A stretch of DNA of 28,462 nucleotides from Acidimicrobiia bacterium (GCA_030599515.1 JAUVNV010000004.1:1-28462), one strand, 5' to 3'. Positions 22,438-28,462 are shown, numbered from the stretch's first letter. Numbers and translations: made by a program. Notes: generated by a model not told the origin, from the letters alone.

Positions 22438-23196
22438 TCACAGGATGATCACACCGAGGGCGCCGGCAGCGATGCAGTACACACCGAAGGGGGCCAGGCC
22501 CACCTTCGCCAGCACGCGGATCAGGAACGCGATCGCCCAGTAGCCGACGACGGCGGCGACGACCATCCCGACGATCGTCGAAACCGTGATTCCGGATCCG
22601 TCCGATATCGCCCGAATCACCGAGAGCAACCCGGCGGCGGCGATGACCGGGATACCGAGGAGGAAGGCGAAGCGAGCCGACTCGACTGGTTCCAGGCCGC
22701 GGGCGAGGCCGGCCGAGATCGTCATGCCCGATCGGGAGACGCCGGGGATGAGAGCGAACGACTGGGCGAGGCCGATGATTCCGGCATCCTTCGGCGACAG
22801 ATCCTCGGCCGTCTTGTGCCCGGGGCGGAGCAGCATCGTTGCCAACAGGATGACACCGGTCACGATCAGCATGACCGCCACGGCCGTCGGTCGTTCGGTG
22901 AGCTCATCGAGCTTGCTCTCGAACGCCAGACCGAGAATCACTGCCGGGACTGTACCGATACCGATGATCGTGATCATCCTTCGGGCGGGCCGATCGAAGC
23001 GCGCCATGCGTGCCAGATCGCTGCGGTAGTACGCCAGCACTGCAACGAGTGTGCCGAGATGCAACATGGCCACTGTTGTGAGATCGGGAACTTCGCGTCC
23101 AAGAAGCGCAGGCACGAGGACGAGATGACCGCTGGAGGAGATCGGGAGGAATTCGGTCAACCCCTGGACCGCCCCCCACAAGATGGCATCAAGCAT
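22438..23196 (-). CDS. uppP: Undecaprenyl-diphosphatase
   Basis: A 252-aa polytopic membrane protein of the BacA/UppP family, which dephosphorylates undecaprenyl diphosphate to recycle the lipid carrier for cell-wall synthesis. Both family signatures are visible: QGLTEFLPISSSGH at 11-24 (E15, S20-S22, H24) and PGVSRSGMTISAG in the middle. Several hydrophobic helices fill the rest. The length is typical. The ATG at 23196 is preceded by TATCCT at 6 nt (leaderless). The gene is bracketed by heptad arrays on both sides, an arrangement that could reflect insertion of a gene cassette or just repeat spread. Confidence 0.95.
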   Translation of the reverse strand: MLDAILWGAVQGLTEFLPISSSGHLVLVPALLGREVPDLTTVAMLHLGTLVAVLAYYRSDLARMARFDRPARRMITIIGIGTVPAVILGLAFESKLDELTERPTAVAVMLIVTGVILLATMLLRPGHKTAEDLSPKDAGIIGLAQSFALIPGVSRSGMTISAGLARGLEPVESARFAFLLGIPVIAAAGLLSVIRAISDGSGITVSTIVGMVVAAVVGYWAIAFLIRVLAKVGLAPFGVYCIAAGALGVIIL

Positions 23197-23202
23197 GAGC
23201 GG

Positions 23203-23208
23203 AGGATA
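23203..23208 (-). promoter_or_regulatory. -10 TATCCT for uppP (leaderless)
   Basis: TATCCT on the minus strand is separated from the uppP ATG by exactly 6 nt. Confidence 0.62.
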
Positions 23209-23245
23209 CGGCCTCCCCAGCGCTCACCGCGGCATCGTGGTCTGC

Positions 23246-23280
23246 GTACTGAGTACTCAGTACCGAGTACTGGGTACGCC
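23246..23280. repeat. Heptad tandem repeat array B (GTACNNN units) with 18-bp palindrome
   Basis: Five 7-bp units: GTACTGA, GTACTCA, GTACCGA, GTACTGG and GTACGCC. The first 18 bases (23246-23263) form a perfect palindrome. It lies upstream of uppP and just past the stop of the SAF-domain gene, and shares the unit of array A on the other side of uppP. Confidence 0.78.
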
Positions 23281-23294
23281 CGGCGGAGCCGGTC

Positions 23295-23813
23295 CTACGG
23301 ATCCAGCAGCACGATGAGCGTTCCGTCCCTCGCGGCGATCGCCACAACAGCCGCAAAGTTCGGGGGGACGGCGACCATCCCGGTTTCGGAGAACGAGAGG
23401 AGATCTTCTCCGGCGACGGAGACGACGATACCGTCGGTCTCGAACACCGTTTCGATCCCCACCAACCGTACGCGTGTGCCGGGGATCGCTACTCCCGGGA
23501 GCGGAATCGGGACGGACCACCACCCATCCGGAATCAGCGATGCACCTGATACCGCCGATGGCACGATCGGTTCCCCGGTTGCCACATCCCGGGACGCGAC
23601 AGGGTCGCTCAGATCCGGCATCTCCATCGTGCCTTCCGGGATGCCGCGCCACACGACCTGAGAGTCGGTGATCGGTGTGCCGGCTGCGATCGCGCTCGAT
23701 GCGAACGGGTACAGAATCTGGGCGCCGTCTCTCAGGTCCCACAGGAGTGCCGCGACGACGATCGCTGCGGCGACCGCCCAACGGACGTACGGTGGTCGGA
23801 CTAACCAGAACAC
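23295..23813 (-). CDS. Membrane-anchored SAF-domain protein
   Basis: A 172-aa protein with one N-terminal transmembrane helix (about 11-25, RWAVAAAIVVAALLW) followed by a SAF domain. The opening of the domain reads YPFASSAIAAGTPITDSQV, and the continuation VASRDVATGEPIVPSAVS is the typical SAF pattern. SAF domains occur in CpaB/FlgA pilus and flagellar proteins, antifreeze proteins and sialic acid synthases. The anchored form resembles CpaB-type proteins, but no pilus genes are in the window. The GTG start at 23813 is supported by TACAGT 6 nt upstream. It lies upstream of uppP on the same strand, with array B between them. Confidence 0.78.
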   Translation of the reverse strand: MFWLVRPPYVRWAVAAAIVVAALLWDLRDGAQILYPFASSAIAAGTPITDSQVVWRGIPEGTMEMPDLSDPVASRDVATGEPIVPSAVSGASLIPDGWWSVPIPLPGVAIPGTRVRLVGIETVFETDGIVVSVAGEDLLSFSETGMVAVPPNFAAVVAIAARDGTLIVLLDP

Positions 23814-23819
23814 CTGTTG

Positions 23820-23825
23820 ACTGTA
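23820..23825 (-). promoter_or_regulatory. -10 TACAGT for the SAF gene (leaderless GTG start)
   Basis: TACAGT on the minus strand ends 6 nt before the GTG at 23813, supporting this unusual start codon. Confidence 0.55.
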
Positions 23826-23853
23826 TCGAGTGGAAGGCGTCCGGGGAAGGGGT

Positions 23854-23940
23854 CTGAACGAGAGGATCCCTCCCCGTGGTCACCTCGCGCAAGCAGGGGG
23901 AATGGTGGGGGGCCTGCGTTCAGTTTTCCACGGGGAGGGA
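23854..23940. other. Interleaved inverted repeats, possible pseudoknotted RNA or regulatory site
   Basis: A perfect 13-bp inverted repeat pairs TCCCTCCCCGTGG (23867-23879) with CCACGGGGAGGGA (23928-23940). A second perfect pair CTGAACG (23854-23860)/CGTTCAG (23917-23923) is interleaved with it in the order a-b-a'-b', the topology of a pseudoknot or of two exclusive hairpins. A third small stem GCAGG/CCTGC (23893-23897/23913-23917) is nested inside. The element sits between the divergent -10 sites of the SAF gene and plsY, outside both leaderless transcripts. That suggests either its own transcript or a DNA-level role. Confidence 0.55.
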
Positions 23941-24005
23941 AGTCGTACCCCCATTGTGGCGCGTTCATCGGCCGCGCGGAAGAACCTTCGCGTCGAATAG
24001 GTGAA

Positions 24006-24011
24006 TAAACT
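24006..24011 (+). promoter_or_regulatory. -10 TAAACT for plsY (leaderless GTG start)
   Basis: TAAACT ends 7 nt before the GTG at 24019. An earlier in-frame GTG at 24001 would place the hexamer inside the gene and has neither a ribosome binding site nor a -10 at the right distance. Confidence 0.5.
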
Positions 24012-24018
24012 CCCCCGG

Positions 24019-24621
24019 GTGGACGTGCTCATACCGCTCGTGATCGCCTATCTCGTCGGTTCAATCGACTTCGGGGTCATCATCCCGAGGATCCTCGGCG
24101 TCGACATCTATGCCGTGGGCAGCGGAAATCCGGGGACGTCGAACGTCATGCGATCACTCGGGAAGGGGCCGGCCGCGCTGGTTCTGCTCGGCGACGGCGC
24201 CAAAGGGGCGCTCGCCGCGGCGATCGGGGCGGCCTGGGCCTCCATCGTCTCGAGCACGGCTTCGGTCGAGGTGCTCGCATTCGCCTGCGCCTTCGCGGCC
24301 GTGCTGGGACACATCGCACCGATTTGGCACGGGTTCCGTGGCGGGCGCGGCGTCGCGACCGCGATCGGTGCTGCGATCTACCTTGCTCCGGTCTTCGGTG
24401 TTCTGCTCGCCGTGACGTGGCTTGTCGTGACTCTCGTGTTCAAGGTGGCGTCGATCGCGTCGCTCGGCGCCATGGCGCTCTATGTGCCCGGCTTCGTCCT
24501 CTCCGGCTACCGGGGGTGGTCTCTCGTGTGGGCTGCTGCCATCGCCATGCTCGTCGTCGTTCGCCACGCCCCCAACATGAGGCGGCTTGTCACAGGATCG
24601 GAACGGCAGGTGAACGGATGA
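24019..24621 (+). CDS. plsY: Glycerol-3-phosphate acyltransferase PlsY
   Basis: A 200-aa polytopic inner-membrane enzyme that transfers acyl from acyl-phosphate to glycerol-3-phosphate, the first step of phospholipid synthesis. The family motifs are present: AYLVGSIDFG in the first helix, the acyl-phosphate/G3P loop GSGNPGTSNVMRSLGKG, and GHIAPIWHGFRGGRGVATAIG. The start at GTG 24019 is chosen from the leaderless -10; GTG 24001 would add six residues. The stop overlaps the moeA start (ATGA), so the two are cotranscribed and coupled, an unexpected link between lipid and molybdopterin synthesis. plsX is not in the window; plsC is at 14308. Confidence 0.93.
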   Translation: MDVLIPLVIAYLVGSIDFGVIIPRILGVDIYAVGSGNPGTSNVMRSLGKGPAALVLLGDGAKGALAAAIGAAWASIVSSTASVEVLAFACAFAAVLGHIAPIWHGFRGGRGVATAIGAAIYLAPVFGVLLAVTWLVVTLVFKVASIASLGAMALYVPGFVLSGYRGWSLVWAAAIAMLVVVRHAPNMRRLVTGSERQVNG

Positions 24622-25862
24622 TGCGCCCACTCGCTGAGATGCAGGCCGAGGTGCTCGATAGCATGCCACTGCTCGGTGAGATCGACGTGGGCTTCGCAGA
24701 CGCGATCGGCGCGGTCCTTTCCCGGGACGTCGACGCGCCGGAAGATCTCCCCGGTTTCGAGAACGCTGCGATGGATGGCTTCGCTGTGATCGCTGCGGAT
24801 ACGGTGGACCCGGGGGTGGACCTCGCAGTCGTGGATGAAGTGGCGGCGGGAGCCGTGCCATCAGTCACGCTCACCAGCGGTAGAGCTGCGAGGATCATGA
24901 CGGGGGCCCCGATCCCGGCCGGCGCTGATGCGATCGTCCCCGTTGAGATGACGGAGGGGAGCCATGAGGGTCTTGTCCGGGTCCTGGAAGCGGCTTCGGT
25001 CGGTGATCACATTCGACCCGCCGGCGGGAGTGTGAAGGCCGGCGCACGGGTGTTCAATGCCGGACTCCGGATGCGGGCGACGCACGCGTCGGTCATGGCC
25101 TCGATGGGCGTGCGTCCGCGTGTCTGGAGGCGACCGGTCGTCGCGATGATGTCGACCGGTGACGAACTCGTGTCGCCATCGACCCCGACCCTGAAGCCGG
25201 GAGCGATCCGCGACTCAAACCGGACCCTGATGCAGGGCCTACTGACCGACCTCGGGGTCGAGGTCAGGGACTACGGCATCATCAACGACGATGTCGGCGC
25301 ATTCGAGACCGCCCTCGAAGAGGCCGTGAAGGACGCCGACGCGATCGTGACGAGCGGAGGCGTGTCGATGGGTGCCTACGACATCGTCAAGCTCGCGTTG
25401 AGAGATCGAGGCGACGTCGGGTTCTGGAAGATCGCGATGCAACCGGGGAAACCGTTTGGGTTCGGAACGGTGAGCGATGTCCCGTTCTTCGGTCTGCCCG
25501 GGAATCCGGTCTCGGTGTTCGTGTCGTTCGAGCAATTCGTGCGTCCTGCGCTCCTGACCATGATGGGCGCCGATCGGCTCTTTCGCGATCGCGTCGAGGG
25601 TGTTCTCGATGACGGCGCCGATACCAACCCCGGCAAGACCGTGTTCGTTCGAGTCACCACCGTCCGTGACAGCGACGGTCGATGGCATGCACGCAAGTCG
25701 GGTGGGCAATCCTCGAACGTTCTATCCGCTCTCGCGTTCGCTGATGCGCTCGCGGTCGTACCGGCCGGTACCGGTCGTGTCGAGCCCGGCGGTACCGTAG
25801 AACTCGAGATGATCCACTGGCCGGAAGCGAGAAGCCGGAGGGAGGCCCTCGGTGACCGATGA
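24618..25862 (+). CDS. moeA: Molybdopterin molybdotransferase MoeA (gephyrin-like, candidate Glp)
   Basis: A 414-aa MoeA/gephyrin E-domain protein. It would insert molybdate into adenylylated molybdopterin to give molybdenum cofactor. Motifs are PEDLPGFENAAMDGFAV near the N-terminus, RIMTGAPIPAGADAIVPVE, MMSTGDELV and TSGGVSMGAYD (catalytic loop), then FGLPGNPVSVFVSFE. In actinobacteria some MoeA paralogues (Glp) work in cell division with a membrane receptor (GlpR). A GlpR-like gene lies downstream here, so a dual or division role is plausible. ATG 24618 overlaps the plsY stop; ATG 24621 is an alternative. The gene overlaps moaC by 11 bp. Confidence 0.93.
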   Translation: MMRPLAEMQAEVLDSMPLLGEIDVGFADAIGAVLSRDVDAPEDLPGFENAAMDGFAVIAADTVDPGVDLAVVDEVAAGAVPSVTLTSGRAARIMTGAPIPAGADAIVPVEMTEGSHEGLVRVLEAASVGDHIRPAGGSVKAGARVFNAGLRMRATHASVMASMGVRPRVWRRPVVAMMSTGDELVSPSTPTLKPGAIRDSNRTLMQGLLTDLGVEVRDYGIINDDVGAFETALEEAVKDADAIVTSGGVSMGAYDIVKLALRDRGDVGFWKIAMQPGKPFGFGTVSDVPFFGLPGNPVSVFVSFEQFVRPALLTMMGADRLFRDRVEGVLDDGADTNPGKTVFVRVTTVRDSDGRWHARKSGGQSSNVLSALAFADALAVVPAGTGRVEPGGTVELEMIHWPEARSRREALGDR

Positions 25863-26325
25863 ACTGACGCACCTCGACGATGCGGGGAACGTGCGCATGG
25901 TCGACGTGGGGGAGAAAGAAGTGACCGTACGACGAGCCGTTGCCGAAGCGACGGTTCACATGGACGAATCGACTCGTGATCGTTTGTTCACGGGTGATCT
26001 GCCCAAAGGCGACGCCGTCGCTACGGTCAGGATCGCCGCGATCCAGGGCGCCAAGCAGACGTCGGCGCTGGTGCCGCTGTGCCACCCCCTACCGATCGAG
26101 TCCGTGAACGTCTCCGTCGAACCATCCGGCGTCGGAGCGACGATCACCGTCACCACGACCGTGACGGCCAAGACTGGCGTGGAGATGGAGGCGATGACGG
26201 GGGCAGCCATCGGCGCTGTGGCACTGTACGACATGATCAAGGGCATCGATCGGGGAGCCGAGATCGGCAACGTGCGCCTCCTCGAGAAGTCCGGTGGTCG
26301 GTCGGGAGAGTGGCGTCGTGGGTGA
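25852..26325 (+). CDS. moaC: Cyclic pyranopterin monophosphate synthase MoaC
   Basis: A 157-aa enzyme that makes cyclic pyranopterin monophosphate from the MoaA product in molybdopterin synthesis. Family motifs are MVDVGEKEVTVRRAVA, KGDAVATVRIAAIQGAKQTS, LVPLCHPLPI and the C-terminal KTGVEMEAMTGAAIGAVALY with DMIKG (catalytic Lys). Length is typical. It starts with GTG inside the 3' end of moeA, and its stop overlaps the next gene by 8 bp, so translation of moeA-moaC-mogA is coupled. moaA, moaD and moaE are not in the window. Confidence 0.95.
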   Translation: MTDELTHLDDAGNVRMVDVGEKEVTVRRAVAEATVHMDESTRDRLFTGDLPKGDAVATVRIAAIQGAKQTSALVPLCHPLPIESVNVSVEPSGVGATITVTTTVTAKTGVEMEAMTGAAIGAVALYDMIKGIDRGAEIGNVRLLEKSGGRSGEWRRG

Positions 26326-26806
26326 TCGCACGGCTTCGGTGGTCACCGTGTCGGACCGGGTGTCTGCCGGCCGGTCCGAAGATCGGTCGGGACCCACTGC
26401 CGTGGCGCTGCTCGAGTCTGCGGGCATCCAGGTCGTCGAGTGTCGCGTGATCCCGGACGGTGTGGAGTCGGTCGCCGGGATTCTCTCCGAACTCGGCGGC
26501 ACCGTCGATCTCATCGTCACGACGGGTGGCACCGGTCTCACCCCGCGAGATCTCACGCCGGAAGGCACGAGGATGGTTCTCGAGCGCGAAGCGCCGGGAC
26601 TCGCGGAGGCAATGCGAGCGGCGACCTTCGGGAAGAACCCCCACGGGATGCTCTCGCGAGGGGTCGCCGGCACGATCGATCGGACGCTCGTGGTCAATCT
26701 TCCGGGGTCTGTGAAGGGGGTCGAGGAGTCCCTCACGGTGATTCTCCCGGCACTGACCCATGGATTGGACTTGCTAGTAAACGAATCATCGGACCACAAT
26801 GCCTAG
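26318..26806 (+). CDS. Molybdopterin adenylyltransferase (MogA/MoaB family)
   Basis: A 162-aa MogA/MoaB-type protein that adenylylates molybdopterin before MoeA inserts molybdate. It shows the family motifs VVTVSDRVSAGRSEDRSGP, the nucleotide loop IVTTGGTGLTPRDLTPE, and SRGVAGTIDRTLVVNLPGS. The GTG at 26318 is chosen because GGGAG precedes it and the fold begins there; an in-frame ATG at 26294 would lie deep in moaC. Since MoeA and MogA act consecutively, the three Moco genes form a functional block. A 72-bp gap separates it from the GlpR-like gene. Confidence 0.93.
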   Translation: MGDRTASVVTVSDRVSAGRSEDRSGPTAVALLESAGIQVVECRVIPDGVESVAGILSELGGTVDLIVTTGGTGLTPRDLTPEGTRMVLEREAPGLAEAMRAATFGKNPHGMLSRGVAGTIDRTLVVNLPGSVKGVEESLTVILPALTHGLDLLVNESSDHNA

Positions 26807-26878
26807 TTCAGTAGTGGGCAAATGCTTCGAAGTCGCCTGGTACGGGCCTACGCTCGATCAAGCGGCGGAGTACAACTG

Positions 26879-27343
26879 ATGGGCATCATCTTTTTCATCC
26901 TCATCGCGGGGGCGTGGGCGGCATTCCTGCTGCCCTCGTTCTTCGATCATCGGCGGGAGAACCCGCGGGCAACGACCCGCGCGTTCGCGCGGTCGAAAGA
27001 GAAGCTGGCCAGTGTCACCGTGGCTCAGGTCGGCAGCCCTGCCTACGCCCAGCAACACGCCCAGATGCGCCGACAGCGGATCTTCATCGCTCTGCTCGCT
27101 ACCGCCCTTGCCTCGCTCGTGATCGCAGTTCTTCGGACGAGCGTCACCTGGCTTGCCATCACCATCGTTGTCGACATGGCGGTTGGCGGCTACGTGGCCA
27201 TGATCCTTGCCGCGAAGCAACCCAGGACCGTGCGCCGAGCGCCGGTCGTTCAGATCCCGACGTCGATCTCCGCAGGCCCGACGACCGCCGAACATCTCGA
27301 ACTCGAAGAGGCGCCGCCTACGGTTCGCGTCATCGCCGGCTGA
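26879..27343 (+). CDS. SepX/GlpR-like membrane protein (gephyrin-like MoeA receptor)
   Basis: A 154-aa membrane protein. TM1 (2-19, GIIFFILIAGAWAAFLLP) is followed by a basic cytoplasmic stretch (about 24-66), two more hydrophobic helices forming a hairpin (68-85 and 89-110) and a C-terminal tail. The opening hydrophobic helix with Trp followed by a Pro and an Arg-rich segment is the pattern of SepX/GlpR, which in Streptomyces and Corynebacterium localises to the division site and in Corynebacterium binds the MoeA-like Glp. Position in a moeA-moaC-mogA cluster supports the call. The ATG at 26879 has GGAG 9 nt upstream. Assignment rests on short motifs and context, not an alignment. Confidence 0.68.
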   Translation: MGIIFFILIAGAWAAFLLPSFFDHRRENPRATTRAFARSKEKLASVTVAQVGSPAYAQQHAQMRRQRIFIALLATALASLVIAVLRTSVTWLAITIVVDMAVGGYVAMILAAKQPRTVRRAPVVQIPTSISAGPTTAEHLELEEAPPTVRVIAG

Positions 27344-27347
27344 CACT

Positions 27348-27974
27348 GTGACCAGCGGCCCTCCCGACCTCTCCGCGATCGAAGCTGCCGTTCGTTCCGA
27401 TCTCGACCAGAAGAACGCAGCGCGCGAGCTCGCCCTGAAGAACTGTCGGATCATCATCCGCACATCGGCGAACGCCATCCGTTCCCTCCATCGCGGCGAG
27501 ACCGATCGCGCCGACCAGCTCCTCGCTGAGGCTCGCTCACTGATCACCGAGGCAGAGGCTCCACTCTCGGATCATCAGGACATCTATCACGCCGGGTTCT
27601 TCTACGACGCGGTGAAGGAGTACGCGGAAGGCGTCCTCACGGCTGCGCTCCTGGCAGGAGAACCCTTGCCGCTCCCGGCCGTCATCGGTGTCCACTCCGT
27701 GCCCTATCTGAAGGGTCTCGGGGAAGCCGTCGGGGAGCAGCGGCGCCGCATGCTGGACTATCTCAGGGCCGGCAGAATCGCCGACGCAGAGGCCACGTTC
27801 GTTTCCATGGACGCGGTTCTCGACCTCCTGACATCGCTCGACTACCCCGATGGCATGACGGCCGGGCTTCGCCGCACGACAGATGTGGCACGATCCCTGA
27901 TCGAACGGAGCCGCTCGGACCTGACGACGGCCGTCGTCCAGGAGCGGCTGCGCACTGATCTCGGAGGGAGTTGA
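27348..27974 (+). CDS. Translin family protein (putative RNase or RNA/ssDNA-binding)
   Basis: A 208-aa all-helical protein with the translin/TRAX pattern: SANAIRSLHRGETDRADQLL (40-59), HAGFFYDAVKEYAEG (81-95), VPYLKGLGEAVGEQRRRMLD (118-137) and SLDYPDGMTAGLRRTTDVAR near the C-terminus. In TRAX a Glu-x-x-Glu pair and an Asp form the RNase site; here E91-x-x-E94 is kept and an acidic residue (E126) occupies a plausible third position. Translin proteins form octameric shells that bind or cut single-stranded RNA or DNA. They are known in eukaryotes and archaea and less studied in bacteria. GTG 27348 starts 4 nt after the GlpR-like stop, so it is likely in the same operon. Confidence 0.8.
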   Translation: MTSGPPDLSAIEAAVRSDLDQKNAARELALKNCRIIIRTSANAIRSLHRGETDRADQLLAEARSLITEAEAPLSDHQDIYHAGFFYDAVKEYAEGVLTAALLAGEPLPLPAVIGVHSVPYLKGLGEAVGEQRRRMLDYLRAGRIADAEATFVSMDAVLDLLTSLDYPDGMTAGLRRTTDVARSLIERSRSDLTTAVVQERLRTDLGGS

Positions 27975-27978
27975 ACCT

Positions 27979-28200
27979 ATGTCTGCACCGGCCTGTCCCG
28001 TATGTTCGTCCACGGATGTTCGTCTCGTCTGGACGACCGTGACAACTCGCCGAATCGCGGGATCCCGGTCCAGCGACGGCAAGCCGGTCTTCGTTGTGGA
28101 GTCCGAACCGATCGAGGAGTCCGTGGACGAACGAGTGACGTGTGCCAACGGTCACTCGCATCCGGATCGTGTCGGATTCGACGTCGAGTGGGCGGAATAG
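27979..28200 (+). CDS. Small zinc-ribbon-like protein, 73 aa
   Basis: A 73-aa protein with C6-P-V-C9 near the N-terminus and C55-A-N-G-H59-S-H61 near the C-terminus, a plausible CCCH or CCHH zinc site. The intervening residues are basic then acidic (IEESVDERV). GGAGGGAG precedes the ATG by about 8 nt and the gene starts 4 bp after the translin stop, so it is probably cotranscribed and could be an accessory factor. No family is recognised. Confidence 0.7.
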   Translation: MSAPACPVCSSTDVRLVWTTVTTRRIAGSRSSDGKPVFVVESEPIEESVDERVTCANGHSHPDRVGFDVEWAE

Positions 28201-28226
28201 GGCTGCCGCTGCCCATCCTCGCCTGA

Positions 28227-28232
28227 TACACT
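28227..28232 (+). promoter_or_regulatory. Extended -10 TGATACACT for tRNA-Ala
   Basis: TACACT, preceded by TGA, lies 12 nt before the tRNA 5' end, giving a transcript starting a few bases upstream of the mature tRNA. Confidence 0.55.
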
Positions 28233-28244
28233 GCCGCTTCGTCC

Positions 28245-28318
28245 GGGGGTGTAGCTCAGTCCGGCAGAGCACTACGTTCGCAACGTAGGGGCCACGGGTT
28301 CAAATCCCGTCACCTCCA
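28245..28318 (+). tRNA. tRNA-Ala(CGC)
   Basis: The cloverleaf is complete. Acceptor GGGGGTG pairs with CACCTCC including a G3-U70 wobble, the identity element of alanine tRNA. The D arm is GCTC/GAGC, the anticodon stem CTACG/CGTAG has loop TTCGCAA (anticodon CGC, reads GCG), and the T arm is CGGGTTCAAATCCCG. Discriminator is A. The following bases are CCG, so CCA is not fully encoded and must be added after transcription. Confidence 0.95.
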
Positions 28319-28329
28319 CCGATCAGCAG

Positions 28330-28346
28330 CCCTTGTGTCCCAAGGG
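28330..28346 (+). terminator. Hairpin after tRNA-Ala
   Basis: CCCTTG (28330-28335) and CAAGGG (28341-28346) form a perfect 6-bp stem with a 5-nt loop, 12 nt past the tRNA. The following sequence is mildly T-rich. It could also serve the minus-strand gene that ends at 28373. Confidence 0.6.
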
Positions 28347-28372
28347 ATGCGCTTCGTTTGGGGATCGTCTCC

Positions 28373-28462
28373 CTACAACTCCACTCCTCGTTCCGCGCGC
28401 GTTCTGTGCGCGATCGCGTCGGCGATGAGTTGTTCGAGGCGGTCGGCGGCGATCTCGTCGAG
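28373..28462 (-). CDS. 3' end of a minus-strand gene running off the right edge
   Basis: A frame open from the window edge ends at TAG (28373-28375) after 29 codons. The residues include DEIAADRLEQLIADAIAHR and ERGVEL, an amphipathic helix typical of a real protein C-terminus, with strong G/C at third positions. The product is not recognisable from this fragment. Confidence 0.45.
   Translation of the reverse strand, partial: LDEIAADRLEQLIADAIAHRTRAERGVEL

Noticed and set aside
22401..23280. CRISPR array
   Set aside because: The repeats are 7-bp tandem units without unique spacers; no cas gene is present.
22381..23661. Long plus-strand frame opposite uppP
   Set aside because: Its composition (Arg, Asp, His, Gly-rich, no fold pattern) is that of an antisense shadow of uppP and the SAF gene, and it crosses both heptad arrays.

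Overview
The window is high-GC DNA, densely coding on both strands. The gene content points to an actinobacterium, perhaps an Acidimicrobiia-type lineage; this placement is inferred from gene types and was not tested by a search. Supporting signs are a BTAD/NB-ARC/TPR regulator, a SepX/GlpR-like membrane protein beside molybdenum-cofactor genes, and many genes whose -10 hexamer sits 6-7 nt before the start codon (leaderless transcription).

Left edge (1-850): the 5' half of a tRNA-Gly(CCC) that stops after the anticodon stem, probably the end of an integrated element lying to the left, followed by a small His-rich NifX/NifB-like metal-cofactor protein. 851-4520: two tandem 579-aa acyl-CoA synthetases. 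4517-8510: an ATP-grasp enzyme, a divergent S9 prolyl-oligopeptidase-type peptidase, a lipoprotein with an NTF2/SnoaL-like domain, and a VOC protein. 8615-12416: a large BTAD-NB-ARC regulator, then an overlapping MarR regulator and PaaI-like thioesterase. 12753-16095: a membrane-anchored TlpA-like thioredoxin, then an epoxide-hydrolase-like enzyme, PlsC and a NYN-LOTUS-LOTUS protein, the first two translationally coupled.

16105-17770: asnS with an unusually hairpin-rich upstream region containing two copies of a 45-nt stem-loop repeat whose stems covary. 17771-22397: a small unknown protein behind a strong promoter with a palindrome, a HAD phosphatase, a 3-hydroxyacyl-CoA dehydrogenase, a thioredoxin with a basic insertion, and a TPP-dependent enzyme. 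22438-23813: uppP, flanked on both sides by 7-bp tandem repeats, and a SAF-domain membrane protein. 23814-24018: an intergenic region with a perfect 13-bp inverted repeat arranged as a possible pseudoknot.

24019-28200: a tightly packed same-strand cluster plsY - moeA(glp) - moaC - mogA/moaB - glpR-like - translin-like - small zinc ribbon. It joins phospholipid synthesis, molybdopterin synthesis, a probable division-linked MoeA receptor, and a translin-family putative RNase rarely discussed in bacteria. The window ends with tRNA-Ala(CGC), its terminator, and the 3' end of a minus-strand gene.

The most interesting items are the covarying twin stem-loops upstream of asnS, the Moa/GlpR/translin cluster, the truncated tRNA at the left edge, the possible pseudoknot between the SAF gene and plsY, and the three heptad-repeat loci.
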